DNA from: Belnapia moabensis DSM 16746
GTDB lineage: Bacteria > Pseudomonadota > Alphaproteobacteria > Acetobacterales > Acetobacteraceae
Length of the DNA stretch: 64,000 bases
Direction: 5' to 3'
Assembly (NCBI RefSeq): GCF_000745835.1
Contig: NZ_JQKB01000017.1
Coordinates: 1-64,000 of the forward strand
A model generated the notes under the pieces. The model was given only the letters and a program-made list of their open reading frames with translations. It had not been told where the DNA came from and did no database searches. The position numbers were made by a program, and so were the translations under genes. Below, one piece after another: positions 18,085 through 26,775 of the stretch (the first letter of the stretch is position 1; every line of letters starts with the position of its first letter).

Positions 18085-18693
18085 ATGGACGGACACACCG
18101 AAACCACCGCGAAGCCCGCTCACGCCGTCAGCACCGCTGCCGAGTTCCATGGCCAGCTGGTTGCCCTGCTGCCGAAGCTGCGGGTCCAGGCCCTGGCGCT
18201 GACGCGCAACCGGGCCGCCGCGGAGGATCTGGTGCAGGACGCCGTCGCCAATGCCCTGGCGGCCAAGGACAGCTTCACCCCCGGCACCAATTTCGCCGCC
18301 TGGATGCACCGCATCCTGCGCAACCGCTTCATCTCCACGCTCCGCAAGCAGCGCGAGACGACCGACATTGAGGATCTGCCGATGTCCGCCTTCGCCGTCA
18401 GCGGCGCGCATGAGGACCGCCTCGTCCTCAAGGAGCTGAGCCGCGCCCTCGGCCGCCTGCCCTCCGACCAGCGCGAGGCGCTGTTCATGGTGGTGCTCCA
18501 GGGCCTCTCCTATGAGGAAGTCGCCCAGGCCACCGGCTGTGCCGTCGGCACCGCCAAGAGCCGCGTCTTCCGCGCCCGCCGCCAGCTCCAGGCCTGGCTG
18601 ATGGGCGAGGACCAGCCGGCTGGTGAGCTGCGCCCCGGCGCGCAGCGCGACCGGACCGAAACGGTCGTTGGCGAAATCCGCTCTGTGGTATAG
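18085..18693 (+). CDS. ecfG: EcfG-type ECF sigma factor (second copy)
   Basis: This 202-residue ECF sigma factor has region 2 at about 25-95 (NRAAAEDLVQDAVANALA, then FTPGTNFAAWMHRILRN, a typical EcfG phrase) and region 4 at about 120-175 (LPSDQREALFMVVLQGLSYEEVAQATG, then GTAKSRVFRARRQL). The C-terminal 30 residues are polar. Its ribosome-binding site is AGAGGGA before the ATG at 18085. It is followed after six bases by nepR, the usual neighbour of ecfG, so it is probably the NepR-controlled factor. The upstream paralogue shares the same strand. The two differ enough that they may recognise different promoters or compete for NepR. Confidence 0.88.
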   Translation: MDGHTETTAKPAHAVSTAAEFHGQLVALLPKLRVQALALTRNRAAAEDLVQDAVANALAAKDSFTPGTNFAAWMHRILRNRFISTLRKQRETTDIEDLPMSAFAVSGAHEDRLVLKELSRALGRLPSDQREALFMVVLQGLSYEEVAQATGCAVGTAKSRVFRARRQLQAWLMGEDQPAGELRPGAQRDRTETVVGEIRSVV

Positions 18694-18699
18694 TGTAAT

Positions 18700-18966
18700 A
18701 TGACACGGAGTGGGGTGGCGCTGCTGGAACGGCACGCCGCCAGCCCGTCCTTGGCGGCCGGGATGATGGGCAAGACCGAAAAGAAACGTGCGAACACCCC
18801 GGCGAAGCCCGGTATCGAGCAGGAGGGCAAGGAGGTGGACCAGGCCTTCGATGTCTGGCTGCGGCGCGGGCTGCACCAGCTCTACGACACCGTGGCGCGC
18901 GAGCCGATCCCGGATGAGTTGCTGCGCCTGATCGAGGAGGACCAGTCCTCCTCCGAGAAGAAGTAG
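18700..18966 (+). CDS. nepR: Anti-sigma factor NepR
   Basis: This 88-residue protein has the NepR helix pair. The conserved core at about 46-80 reads VDQAFDVWLRRGLHQLYDTV followed by AREPIPDELLRLIEE. In the family the first helix holds sigma and the second contacts region 4; phosphorylated PhyR displaces sigma. The N-terminal 40 residues are variable and polar. The start is uncertain: ATG 18700 gives 88 residues, while ATGs at 18763 or 18766 give the 66-68 residues common in the family, and no start has a good ribosome-binding site. It is six bases downstream of the second ecfG-like gene and ends at a strong intrinsic terminator. Confidence 0.9.
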   Translation: MTRSGVALLERHAASPSLAAGMMGKTEKKRANTPAKPGIEQEGKEVDQAFDVWLRRGLHQLYDTVAREPIPDELLRLIEEDQSSSEKK

Positions 18967-18994
18967 CGCGCCCCACTTCGAGGCGCCCCGTGAG

Positions 18995-19023
18995 GGCCCC
19001 GGCCGGATGGCCGGGGCCTTTTT
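18995..19023 (+). terminator. Intrinsic terminator after nepR
   Basis: Ten-base arms GGCCCCGGCC (18995-19004) and GGCCGGGGCC (19009-19018) with a GGAT loop are followed by TTTTT. It ends the sigma/nepR transcript and lies just before the convergent leuA stop at 19031. On the minus strand no U-run follows, so it serves mainly the plus strand. Confidence 0.9.
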
Positions 19024-19030
19024 CACGCGC

Positions 19031-20620
19031 TCAGGCCGAGAGCGCCGGGGCGATGTCGGCCGGCGCCGTCCGCTCGCGCTTCACCAGCAGCTTGTTCAGC
19101 GCGTGCACATAGGCCCGCGCCGAGGCGACGATGGTGTCGGTATCGGCGCCCTGGCCATCGACCATCTTGCCCTCCTCCTCCATCCGCACGGTGACGCGCG
19201 CCTGTGCATCCGTCCCGCCGGTCACGCTCTGCACCGCATAGAGCTTCAGCGCCACGTCATGCGGGAAGGCATTGCGGATGGCATTGAAGGTCGCATCCAC
19301 CGCCCCGTCGCCGCTCGCCATGCCGTCGCGATGCTCGCCATCCACCTCGAGGGCCAGCGTCGCCATCGGCTTGGTGCCGAGGCCGGTCGCCACCGTCAGC
19401 GCCAGCAGCTTCACCCGGTCGTTGGCACGCACCACCTCATCATCGACAAGGGCCACGACATCCTCGTCGTAAACGACCTTCTTGCGGTCGGCGAGATCCT
19501 TGAAGCGGCGGAAGGCGTCGTTCAGCTGGTTGTCGCCGACCGTGTAGCCGAGCGCGGCCAGCTTGTCGCGGAAGGCGGCGCGGCCCGAATGCTTGCCGAG
19601 CACCAGGCTGTTCTTCGTCCAGCCGACGCTCTCCGGCGTCATGATCTCGTAGGTCGAGGCATCCTTCAGCACGCCATCCTGATGGATGCCGCTCTCATGC
19701 GCGAAGGCGTTGCGGCCAACGATCGCCTTGTTTGGCTGCACGTCGAAGCCGGTGATGGTCGCCAGCAGCTTGCTGGTGCGCAGCAGCTTCTGGCTGACGA
19801 TGTTGTTGGTGTAGGGCAGCGCGTCGCGCCGCGTCCGCAGCGCCATCGCCACCTCCTCGAGCGAGGCATTGCCGGCCCGCTCGCCGATGCCGTTGATCGT
19901 GCTCTCGATCTGCCGCACGCCGGCCTGAATGGCCGCAATGGTATTGGCCACCGCCATGCCGAGGTCGTTGTGGTTGTGCGCCGAGAGGATCACCTTCTCG
20001 ATCCCCGGCACCCGGTTGCGCAGGTCGCGGAAGATCCGCGCCATATCCTCCGGCATCGAATAGCCGACGGTGTCGGGGATGTTGATCGTCGTCGCCCCGG
20101 CCTTGATCGCCGCCTCGACGCAGCGGCAGAGGAAGTCGGGGTCCGAGCGGCTGCCATCCTCCGCCGACCACTCGACGTCGTCGCTGTGCTGACGGCCGAG
20201 GCTGACGCTGCTGGTGGTCAGCTCCAGCACCTCTTCCGGCGACATGCGCAGCTTGACGCGCATATGCAGCTCACTCGTCGCCAGCACGATGTGGATGCGC
20301 TTGCGCGCCGCCGGCTTCAGCGCCTCGGCGCTGCGCAGGATATCGGCCGGGTTGGCACGGCCGAGGCTGGCGACCACCGGCCCGTCCTTGGCGAATTTCC
20401 GCGCAATCGACTGCACGCTCTCGAAATCGCCCGGCGAGGCGATGGCGAAGCCCGCCTCGATGACATCGACGCCGAGCTCGGCCAGCGCCTCCGCCATCCG
20501 CAGCTTCTCCTCGAGATTCATCGAGAAGCCGGGCGACTGCTCGCCGTCGCGCAGCGTGGTGTCGAAGAAGATGATGCGGTTTTCGTCCAGCGTGCCGAAG
20601 CTGGGATGGGAGATGGCCAT
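19031..20620 (-). CDS. leuA: 2-isopropylmalate synthase
   Basis: This enzyme of 529 residues condenses acetyl-CoA with 2-oxoisovalerate in the first committed step of leucine synthesis. The catalytic TIM barrel (about 15-290) begins IIFFDTTLRDGEQSPG, carries SAHNHNDLG (metal-binding His pair) and TINGIGERAGN. The accessory and regulatory LeuA dimer region (about 395-520) contains the leucine-binding fold. Catalytic residues around LRDGEQ and the HNHND motif are intact, and length is usual. A leader peptide with leucine codons and alternative hairpins precede it, which suggests attenuation by leucine supply. Start ATG 20620 has GAAGGA upstream. Confidence 0.96.
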   Translation of the reverse strand: MAISHPSFGTLDENRIIFFDTTLRDGEQSPGFSMNLEEKLRMAEALAELGVDVIEAGFAIASPGDFESVQSIARKFAKDGPVVASLGRANPADILRSAEALKPAARKRIHIVLATSELHMRVKLRMSPEEVLELTTSSVSLGRQHSDDVEWSAEDGSRSDPDFLCRCVEAAIKAGATTINIPDTVGYSMPEDMARIFRDLRNRVPGIEKVILSAHNHNDLGMAVANTIAAIQAGVRQIESTINGIGERAGNASLEEVAMALRTRRDALPYTNNIVSQKLLRTSKLLATITGFDVQPNKAIVGRNAFAHESGIHQDGVLKDASTYEIMTPESVGWTKNSLVLGKHSGRAAFRDKLAALGYTVGDNQLNDAFRRFKDLADRKKVVYDEDVVALVDDEVVRANDRVKLLALTVATGLGTKPMATLALEVDGEHRDGMASGDGAVDATFNAIRNAFPHDVALKLYAVQSVTGGTDAQARVTVRMEEEGKMVDGQGADTDTIVASARAYVHALNKLLVKRERTAPADIAPALSA

Positions 20621-20652
20621 GGGTCTGTTTCCTTCGTACTCGCGCAGCCTCT

Positions 20653-20672
20653 CGCTCAGTCCCCCCTGAGCG
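20653..20672 (-). promoter_or_regulatory. leuA leader hairpin (alternative structures)
   Basis: Seven-base arms CGCTCAG and CTGAGCG with a six-base loop lie between the leader peptide stop and leuA. The same CAGGGG segment of the transcript could pair instead with CCCCTG in the last codons of the leader peptide, so the two folds exclude each other. This is the architecture of attenuation, but no U-run follows the hairpin on the minus strand, so intrinsic termination is not shown. Confidence 0.5.
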
Positions 20673-20693
20673 ATGCCGGCCGTCAGCCGAGCG

Positions 20694-20801
20694 TCACGCC
20701 CAGGGGCGGGTAAGTCGAAGGAGAAGGAGGCCGATAAGCGGGCGCGCGCAGCCAGCAGCGGAACCGCTCGTCAGGCCGAAAAAGGGGGCGCGCAAGGTCA
20801 T
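20694..20801 (-). CDS. leuL: leuA leader peptide
   Basis: This 35-codon frame lies 74 bases upstream of leuA on the same strand. It ends in a leucine-rich run: residues 22-30 are Leu-Ile-Gly-Leu-Leu-Leu-Leu-Arg-Leu, all with CTT or CTC codons, unlike the CTG-dominated usage of this genome. Leader peptides of leu operons contain exactly such runs so that ribosome stalling at low charged tRNA-Leu sets the downstream RNA fold. Its ribosome-binding site is weak, which reduces confidence. The peptide itself has no expected function. Confidence 0.6.
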   Translation of the reverse strand: MTLRAPFFGLTSGSAAGCARPLIGLLLLRLTRPWA

Positions 20802-20904
20802 GCAGGCGGCAGGCTAGCCGTGCGCCGCCCCGGCGGCAAGGGGCCTTGGCGCGGGCCGCCAATAGTTTCACCATCCCACCACAATCCCCGGGAGGACCGA
20901 TCCA

Positions 20905-21873
20905 ATGCCGCACCGCATCCTGCTCTGCCGCGCCCTGCACCCCGCCGGCCAGGCGGTGCTCGCCGAACGAGACGACCTGGACATCGTCACCCTGCAGGAC
21001 CCGCCGGTCGAGCAATTCCACCAGCACCTCTCCTCGGCCGATGCCGTACTCTGCTGGCTGGAGCGTGTGGACCGCGCCGCACTCGCCGCCGCACCACGGC
21101 TGAAGGTCGTCTCCCGCTACGGCGTCGGCTTCGACACGGTCGACATCCCCGCCTGCACCGAGCGCGACATCCCGGTGATGGTGGTGAACGGCGCCAACGA
21201 CCTCAGCGTCGCCGAGCATGCGATGATGCTGATGCTCGCCGTCGCCCGCCGGGCGCTGGACAACGACCAAATCGTCAAGTCAGGCGGCTGGTGGGCCAAG
21301 GACGGTCCCGGCATGGTGGACCTCGCCGGCCGCTCCGTCCTCGTCATCGGTTATGGCCGCATCGGCAGCCGCGTCGCCAACTACTGCCGCGCCTTCCAGA
21401 TGAAGGTCATGGTGATGGACCCCGGCTTCCACCCGGCCCGCATCGCCGCCGACGGCTTCACCCCCATCCGCGACCTCCAAGCCGGCCTCGCCGAGGCCGA
21501 TGTGGTCACGCTCCACTGCCCCCTTTCGCCTGCCACCCATCATCTGATGGACACGGCCGCCTTCGCCGCGCTGAAGCCCGGCGCCATCCTGGTCAACACC
21601 GCCCGTGGCCCGATCGTGGAGGAAGCCGCGCTGGTCGCCGCGCTGCAATCCGGCCGCCTGCACGGTGCAGGCCTCGACGTGCTGGAGGTGGAACCATCCG
21701 ACGCCACCAACCCGCTCTATGATCTGCCCAATGTCGTCGTCAGCCCGCATAATGCGGCGAGCACGGAGGAAGGCCTCGCCCGCATGGCCCGCCAGGCAGC
21801 GCGCAACATCCTCGACGTGCTGGACGGCAAGCGCGACCCTGCCTTCATGGTAAATGGCGAGATCGCCCGGTAG
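20905..21873 (+). CDS. D-isomer-specific 2-hydroxyacid dehydrogenase
   Basis: This 322-residue NAD-dependent enzyme has the family layout: a split catalytic domain around a Rossmann domain (about 105-285). The nucleotide-binding glycine motif is GYGRIGSRVA at about 149-158. The catalytic residues are Arg in NTARGPIVEE, Glu in DVLEVEP and His in SPHNAAST. It is related to phosphoglycerate dehydrogenase but lacks an ACT domain, so it is not the serine-pathway enzyme of normal length. It is followed by a cupin gene that begins ten bases after its stop. The substrate is unknown; a small 2-oxoacid is likely. Confidence 0.9.
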   Translation: MPHRILLCRALHPAGQAVLAERDDLDIVTLQDPPVEQFHQHLSSADAVLCWLERVDRAALAAAPRLKVVSRYGVGFDTVDIPACTERDIPVMVVNGANDLSVAEHAMMLMLAVARRALDNDQIVKSGGWWAKDGPGMVDLAGRSVLVIGYGRIGSRVANYCRAFQMKVMVMDPGFHPARIAADGFTPIRDLQAGLAEADVVTLHCPLSPATHHLMDTAAFAALKPGAILVNTARGPIVEEAALVAALQSGRLHGAGLDVLEVEPSDATNPLYDLPNVVVSPHNAASTEEGLARMARQAARNILDVLDGKRDPAFMVNGEIAR

Positions 21874-21883
21874 GAGAGGCCGC

Positions 21884-22162
21884 ATGGACGCCAGGGACTT
21901 CGCCGACCTCCTGCGCACGGAGGGCTTCACGGAAACCCTCACCCGCAGCCTCCCGCCCGACCAGGCCGTGCCGGAGCACACCCATGCCTTCGACGCCAAG
22001 CTTCTGGTGACGGGTGGCGCCTTCACCCTGACCCGCGACGGCCAGGCCACCACCTATGGCCCCGGCGATGTCTTCAGCGTCCCGGCCGGCCACCGCCATG
22101 CCGAGCTGGCCGGGCCGAAGGGCGCCGACTACATCGCCGGCCGCCGCCACAAACCGGCTTAG
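21884..22162 (+). CDS. Small cupin-domain protein
   Basis: This 92-residue protein has the single cupin barrel: PEHTHAFDAKLLVTGG (first cupin motif with two metal-type His) then GPGDVFSVPAGHRHAE (second motif with His-x-His). The start ATG 21884 has AGGAGAGG upstream, ten bases after the dehydrogenase stop, so the two are co-transcribed. Such mini-cupins bind a metal and either isomerise sugars or act as sensors. Its 3' end overlaps the convergent Bug receptor gene by four bases. Confidence 0.8.
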   Translation: MDARDFADLLRTEGFTETLTRSLPPDQAVPEHTHAFDAKLLVTGGAFTLTRDGQATTYGPGDVFSVPAGHRHAELAGPKGADYIAGRRHKPA

Positions 22163-23142
22163 GTCTCCTCGGGCCGGAACCCGCTCTCGGCGATGATCGG
22201 CCCCCATTTCTCGTAATCGGCCCGGAAGCGCCGGGTGAAGTCGGCGATGGAGAGCGGATAGGGCCGCATCTCCAACCGGGCGATCGCCTCGCGGTAATCC
22301 GGCATCGCGATCACCTCGACGGCGGCGCGGTGCAGCGCCTCCTGCACCGCCATCGGCGTCCTCGCCGGCAGGAACAGCCCGAACCACTCGCTCCCCGTCA
22401 GCTGTGGATAGCCCTGCTCGGCGAAGGTCGGCACATCCGGGAAGCGCGGCAGCCGTTGTTCGGATGAGACGCCGGCCAGCCGCACCGGCCCGCCCGGCGT
22501 CGCCGCGTGCGGCGCGAGATCGACCATCGGATGATAGCTCGCCGCCAGCCGCCCGCCGATCAGGTCCTGGATCGCCGGCGCGCTGCCCCGATAGGGGATA
22601 TGCGTCATGGAAAGCCCTGTGGCCTTCGCCACCTGCACGCCGAGGAAGTGCAGCATGCTCCCCGCCGCCGCGCTGCTGTAGGGAATGTCGGTCTTGCCCG
22701 CCCCCCATTCCTTGAAGGCCGCCAGCGTGCCGAGGCTGTTCGCCATCGGCCCAACCCCCATGCCGAAGGTGAATTCCCCCGCCGGCGTCACCGGCATGAG
22801 ATCGGCGAAGGGGTCGTAGCGCAGCGTCGCAGGCCGGTAGAGATGCGGGAAGATCACCAACATGCTCGCCGCCGTCAGCAGGATGGTGTTGCCATCGGGC
22901 TCCGCCGCCTTCACCGCCTCCACCGCCAGCCGCCCCGCGGCGCCGACGCGATTGTCGACGATGACATTCTGCGCATAGGTCCCGCGCAGCCGCTCGGCAA
23001 TCAGCCGCGCGCTGGTATCGGCGCTGCCGCCGGCCGGGAAGCCGACGACGACCCGGGCGGTGCCCCGCGCCGGCTGGGCGAGCGCGGGCGCAGCGAGGGT
23101 GGCTAGCCCCAGGCCAAGGGCGGTACGGCGATGCAGCGTCAT
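22159..23142 (-). CDS. Tripartite tricarboxylate transporter receptor (Bug family)
   Basis: This 327-residue periplasmic solute receptor has a signal peptide (HRRTALGLGLATLAAPALA) and the Bug family fold. Recognisable segments are VVGFPAGGSADTSARLIAERL, NRVGAAGRLAVEAV, IPYRGSAPAIQDLIGGRL and FAEQGYP. Family members bind carboxylates and feed TctAB permeases. No TctA or TctB gene is nearby, so it is an orphan receptor, as is common in Acetobacteraceae and Burkholderiales. The ligand cannot be inferred. It lies 19 bases after the puuE-like gene on the same strand. Confidence 0.9.
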   Translation of the reverse strand: MTLHRRTALGLGLATLAAPALAQPARGTARVVVGFPAGGSADTSARLIAERLRGTYAQNVIVDNRVGAAGRLAVEAVKAAEPDGNTILLTAASMLVIFPHLYRPATLRYDPFADLMPVTPAGEFTFGMGVGPMANSLGTLAAFKEWGAGKTDIPYSSAAAGSMLHFLGVQVAKATGLSMTHIPYRGSAPAIQDLIGGRLAASYHPMVDLAPHAATPGGPVRLAGVSSEQRLPRFPDVPTFAEQGYPQLTGSEWFGLFLPARTPMAVQEALHRAAVEVIAMPDYREAIARLEMRPYPLSIADFTRRFRADYEKWGPIIAESGFRPEET

Positions 23143-23161
23143 GGTCGTTTCCTCTTATGGC

Positions 23162-24124
23162 TTATTGGGTTGGATGCTGCGCCAGCCAGTGCCGGGCGAT
23201 CTCCGCACGCCGGCAGACCCAGACATCCCGGTGCCGCACGACATGGTCGAGGAAGCGCTCCAACGCCGCCGCCCGCGCCGGCCGCCCGGCCAGCCGGCAA
23301 TGCAGCCCGACCGACATCATCCGCCCGCCCTCACGCCGCAGCATGTCGAAGCTGTCGGTCAGATGCTGGGTGAAGCCGTCATTCGCCGAGAAGCCTGGCG
23401 GCACCGCGAATTTCATGTCGTTGTTGTCGAGTGTGTAGGGCACCACCAGCAACGGCTTCCCCGCCGCCCGCACATAATAGGGCAGATCGTCGGCGTAAGA
23501 GTCGCTGTCGTAGAGGAAGCCGCCATGCTCGGCGACCAGCCGCCGCGTCCGCAGGCTGATCCGCCCGGTATACCAGCCGACCGGCTTGCTGCCCGTGGTC
23601 CGCTCGATCACCTCGACGCAGCGGGCGATATGGTCGCGCTCCACATGCTCCGGCACGCGGCGATAGTCGATCCAGCGCCAGCCATGGCTCGCCACCTCAT
23701 GCCCCGCCTCGGCGAAGGCGCGCCCGGCCTCCGGATGCAGCTCCAGCGCCCGCCCCACCGCATAGATCGTCAGCGGCAGCCCGCGCTCCTTGAACAGCCG
23801 CAGGATGCGCCACAGCCCCGCCCGCGCGCCGTAGTCGAACTGGCTCTCGGTCGAGAGGTCCCGCTCCGCCCGCGGCGTGCCTCCCGGCACCTCATGCAGG
23901 TAGAGCTCGCTCCCCGTATCGCCGTTGAGCACGGTGTTCTCCGCACCCTCCTCGTAATTCAGCACGAAGGAGAGGGCGAGCCGCGCCCCGCCCGGCCAGC
24001 GCGGATCGGGCGGGTTCGGCCCATAGCCGTGGAAGTCGCGCGGATGCTCGGTATCGCCAGCGAGGATCATACCGGGAGTGTGGCCCGCGCTGGCCCCGCC
24101 CGGCAACCATGGCTCGTCGGACAA
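23162..24124 (-). CDS. puuE: PuuE-type allantoinase / polysaccharide deacetylase family
   Basis: This 320-residue NodB-fold enzyme belongs to the PuuE subfamily, which opens the allantoin ring without a metal in Pseudomonas. Conserved segments are GYGPNPPDPRWPGGARLALSFVLNYEEG near the N-terminus, ESQFDYGARAGLWRILRLF, HEVASHGWRW and VGWYTGR. The family often starts around MILAGDTEHP (ATG 24070), which would remove 18 residues. Some members act on other amides, so the substrate is uncertain: the neighbours (Bug receptor, 2-hydroxyacid dehydrogenase, cupin) do not form a purine pathway. No urate or ureide genes are in the window. Confidence 0.8.
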   Translation of the reverse strand: MSDEPWLPGGASAGHTPGMILAGDTEHPRDFHGYGPNPPDPRWPGGARLALSFVLNYEEGAENTVLNGDTGSELYLHEVPGGTPRAERDLSTESQFDYGARAGLWRILRLFKERGLPLTIYAVGRALELHPEAGRAFAEAGHEVASHGWRWIDYRRVPEHVERDHIARCVEVIERTTGSKPVGWYTGRISLRTRRLVAEHGGFLYDSDSYADDLPYYVRAAGKPLLVVPYTLDNNDMKFAVPPGFSANDGFTQHLTDSFDMLRREGGRMMSVGLHCRLAGRPARAAALERFLDHVVRHRDVWVCRRAEIARHWLAQHPTQ

Positions 24125-24216
24125 GGCCGGCCGGGTCGGTCCGACGGACCTTTTCGCCCGGGTGAGTCGGCCAGCTTGCCGATGCCACCAGCATCGGCAG
24201 CCTCGCCTGACGAGCC

Positions 24217-25047
24217 TTAGCCGGCGCGCAGCCCCGCGAGGATGGCATTCACCATCGGCTTCATGTGAAAATTCTCCTCCGGCATCACCGACACCTCGCC
24301 GCCCGCTGCCCGGACCGCCTCGGCGACCACCGGCCCGACAGCCGCGATCCGCGTCCGCTTCAGCGCCTCGTCCAGCACCGCCCGCTGCCCTGCTTCTTCG
24401 GCCAGGCTCACCAGCCGCCGCACCTGCGGCGTGCTGGTGAAGACGACGAGGTCGACCCGCCCCGCCGCCATCTCGCCCACCGCCTCCAGCACCCGCTCAT
24501 CCTCCGCCCGCGTCGCATAGGCGTAAGGCAGCACCGGGTCCGCCTCCGCCCCGGTTCCCTTGAGGAAGTCGAGCAACGGCGCATTGGGATTATCGGGATA
24601 GAGCTGCACCGCCACCCGCCGCCCCTTGAGGTCCAGCCCCTCCATCCCGGCGATGATCCCCGCCGTCGTCGCCGGCTCCGGCGCCAAGTCCGGCCCGAGG
24701 CCAATGCTGCGCAGCTTCTGGCTCGGCTTCGGCCCACGGCAGATGCGCCTGACGCCGGCCAGCGCCGCCCGGAACTCCCCCTCGATCCCGGCCCGTTCGG
24801 CCAGGCCGAGCAGCCGCCCCAGCCCCTCCCCGGTCAGCAGGATCAGGTCGTCCGGCGGCGTGGCGATGAAGCGCCGCAGCCAAGCTTCCACCGGCGCCGG
24901 ATCCGCCGCATCGATGATCGCGACCAGCGGGCAGCGAATCGCCTCCGCCCCCTGGCGCTCCAGCATCCGCGCCAGCACCTCCAGCTCCCGCGTCTCCGGC
25001 ACCACCACCCGGAGCCCGGCCATGCTGCCCGTCATTGCCTCGCTCAT
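24217..25047 (-). CDS. hemD: Uroporphyrinogen-III synthase
   Basis: This 276-residue protein has the two-domain HemD fold: [28 protein letters not shown] at the N-terminus, [19 protein letters not shown] and [17 protein letters not shown] near the C-terminus. HemD closes and flips hydroxymethylbilane to uroporphyrinogen III in haem synthesis. The ATG 25047 is chosen because it overlaps the upstream amidotransferase stop (ATGA). HemD is highly variable, and the C-terminal VGP.VA motif is the best support. The operon partner, a glutamine amidotransferase, is not a haem gene. Confidence 0.8.
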   Translation of the reverse strand: MSEAMTGSMAGLRVVVPETRELEVLARMLERQGAEAIRCPLVAIIDAADPAPVEAWLRRFIATPPDDLILLTGEGLGRLLGLAERAGIEGEFRAALAGVRRICRGPKPSQKLRSIGLGPDLAPEPATTAGIIAGMEGLDLKGRRVAVQLYPDNPNAPLLDFLKGTGAEADPVLPYAYATRAEDERVLEAVGEMAAGRVDLVVFTSTPQVRRLVSLAEEAGQRAVLDEALKRTRIAAVGPVVAEAVRAAGGEVSVMPEENFHMKPMVNAILAGLRAG

Positions 25048-25847
25048 GCCGCCTGCTCCAGTTCCGGGACGGCGACGCGCCGGTGCATCCAGCGCTCGCC
25101 CTCGCGGAACACCACGAATTGCCCTGGCTCCATCACCGTCCAGGCCTCGTCCTTGGTCAAGGGCCGCGTTGCCACCACCGTCACCACGTCGCGCGGCGTG
25201 GTTTCCTTGGCGAAATCGGCGCTGAGGTCCTCGTCGATCAGCGTCGCCGGGCCGAAGGGCGCCCGCCGCGTCAGCCAGGCCATCCGCTTGCCACAGAAGC
25301 AATAGAGCCAACGCCCGTCGCTCATCAGCATGTTGAAGACGCCCGTGGCCGCCAGCCGCCGCGACAGCGCCTCGATCGCCGCCCCGAGCCGATGGCCGGG
25401 CGGCGAGGCGGGGAAAGCCTCCCGCAGCCGGTCCAGCATCCAGCAGAAGGCATGCTCGCTGTCGGTCGTCCCGACCGGGTGATAGTGCCGCAGCGGCCAG
25501 CGCTTCACCCCCGCCAGTTGCCCGTTATGCGCGAAGGTCCAGAGCCGGCCCCAGAGCTCCCGCTGGAAGGGGTGGGTATTCTCCAGCGCCACCCGCCCCC
25601 GGTTGGCCCGGCGGATATGGCTAAGTACCGTGCAGCTCTTGATCGGATGGTCCCGCACGAAGCGCGCCACCTCCGAATCCGCCGAAGGCCGTGGGTCATG
25701 GAAGGCCCTAGCCCCCTTGCCCTCGTAGAAGGCGATCCCCCAGCCATCCGCATGCGGCCCGGTCTTGCCGCCGCGCTGCATCAATCCGGCGAAGCTGAAG
25801 CAGATATCCGTCGGTACATTGGCGCTCATCCCGAGAAGTTCACACAT
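25044..25847 (-). CDS. Class II glutamine amidotransferase (YafJ-like)
   Basis: This 267-residue protein begins MCELLGMS, with Cys2 as the catalytic nucleophile after Met removal. The Ntn fold is supported by [41 protein letters not shown] and [11 protein letters not shown]. YafJ-type proteins are stand-alone glutaminase domains of unknown acceptor, so the reaction is presumed glutamine hydrolysis. The stop overlaps hemD. No partner synthetase is adjacent. Confidence 0.9.
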   Translation of the reverse strand: MCELLGMSANVPTDICFSFAGLMQRGGKTGPHADGWGIAFYEGKGARAFHDPRPSADSEVARFVRDHPIKSCTVLSHIRRANRGRVALENTHPFQRELWGRLWTFAHNGQLAGVKRWPLRHYHPVGTTDSEHAFCWMLDRLREAFPASPPGHRLGAAIEALSRRLAATGVFNMLMSDGRWLYCFCGKRMAWLTRRAPFGPATLIDEDLSADFAKETTPRDVVTVVATRPLTKDEAWTVMEPGQFVVFREGERWMHRRVAVPELEQAA

Positions 25848-25911
25848 CCCCCCAGCCTAGACCCGGCCGCGAGCGGCTTGCCCAATCGTTCCGCCCGTCT
25901 AGGCTGACACG

Positions 25912-26775
25912 ATGCGGAGACGCCTCCTCCTCGGGACGCTACTGACACCCGCCCTCGCCCGGGCGGCCCCGCTGCTGCGCGTCGGGTCGAAGAATTTCAC
26001 CGAGCAGCTGGTCGTCGCCGAACTCTTCGCCCAGGGCCTGGAACGCGCCGGCGCCACCGTGCAGCGCCGGGTCAACCTGGGCGGCACGGCGATCGCCCAC
26101 CAGGCCCTGCTCGCCGGCGAGATCGACCTTTACCCGGAATACACCGGCACCGGCCTCGGCGTCGTCCTCAAGCAGCCGCCGGAGGGCGATGCGGCCGAAG
26201 TCCTCGCCAAGGTCCGCGCCGGCTATGCCCCGCTCGGCCTCGACTGGCTCGCCCCCTCCGGCATCGACAACGGCAACGCCCTGCTCGTCCTGCCCGCGAC
26301 GGCACGGCGCCTTGGCCTCGCCACCCTCTCCGACCTCGCCCGTGCCGCCCCCCGGCTCACCCTGGCAGCCGGCAACGAATTCGCCGACCGCGCCGATGGC
26401 CTGCCCGGCCTCCGCCGCGTCTACGGCATGGAATTCCGCCGCTTCCGCCAATTCGCCGCCCTCGGCCTGCGCTATGCCGCGCTGAACCACGGCCAGGCCG
26501 ATGTGGTGAATGCCTATGCGACGGACTGGCAGATCGCCACCTACGGCTTCGCCACCCTCCGCGACGACCGCCGTCTCTGGCCGCCCTACCAGCTCGCCGC
26601 CGTAGTACGCCAGGCCGCCTTGCGGGACTTCCCCGCCCTCGCCCCGCCGCTGCTGGCCATCGGCACCAAGCTCGACAACGGCGTCATGCAGGAACTCAAC
26701 CGCCAGGTCGATCAGGACGGTGAGGAGCCCCGCGAAGTTGCCGCCCGCTTCCTCAAGCGGCAAGGCCTCGCCTGA
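25912..26775 (+). CDS. Glycine-betaine/choline-type ABC substrate-binding protein
   Basis: This 287-residue exported receptor has a short signal peptide (MRRRLLLGTLLTPALARA) and the OpuAC/YehZ fold. The typical opening is LRVGSKNFTEQLVVAELF, then NLGGTAIAHQALLAGEIDLYPEYTGTGL, the phrase that defines osmoprotectant receptors. It is first in a four-gene operon with two permeases and an ATPase, joined by one- and four-base overlaps. The ligand is likely glycine betaine, choline or a related quaternary amine; aromatic cage residues cannot be confirmed from sequence alone. Confidence 0.9.
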   Translation: MRRRLLLGTLLTPALARAAPLLRVGSKNFTEQLVVAELFAQGLERAGATVQRRVNLGGTAIAHQALLAGEIDLYPEYTGTGLGVVLKQPPEGDAAEVLAKVRAGYAPLGLDWLAPSGIDNGNALLVLPATARRLGLATLSDLARAAPRLTLAAGNEFADRADGLPGLRRVYGMEFRRFRQFAALGLRYAALNHGQADVVNAYATDWQIATYGFATLRDDRRLWPPYQLAAVVRQAALRDFPALAPPLLAIGTKLDNGVMQELNRQVDQDGEEPREVAARFLKRQGLA

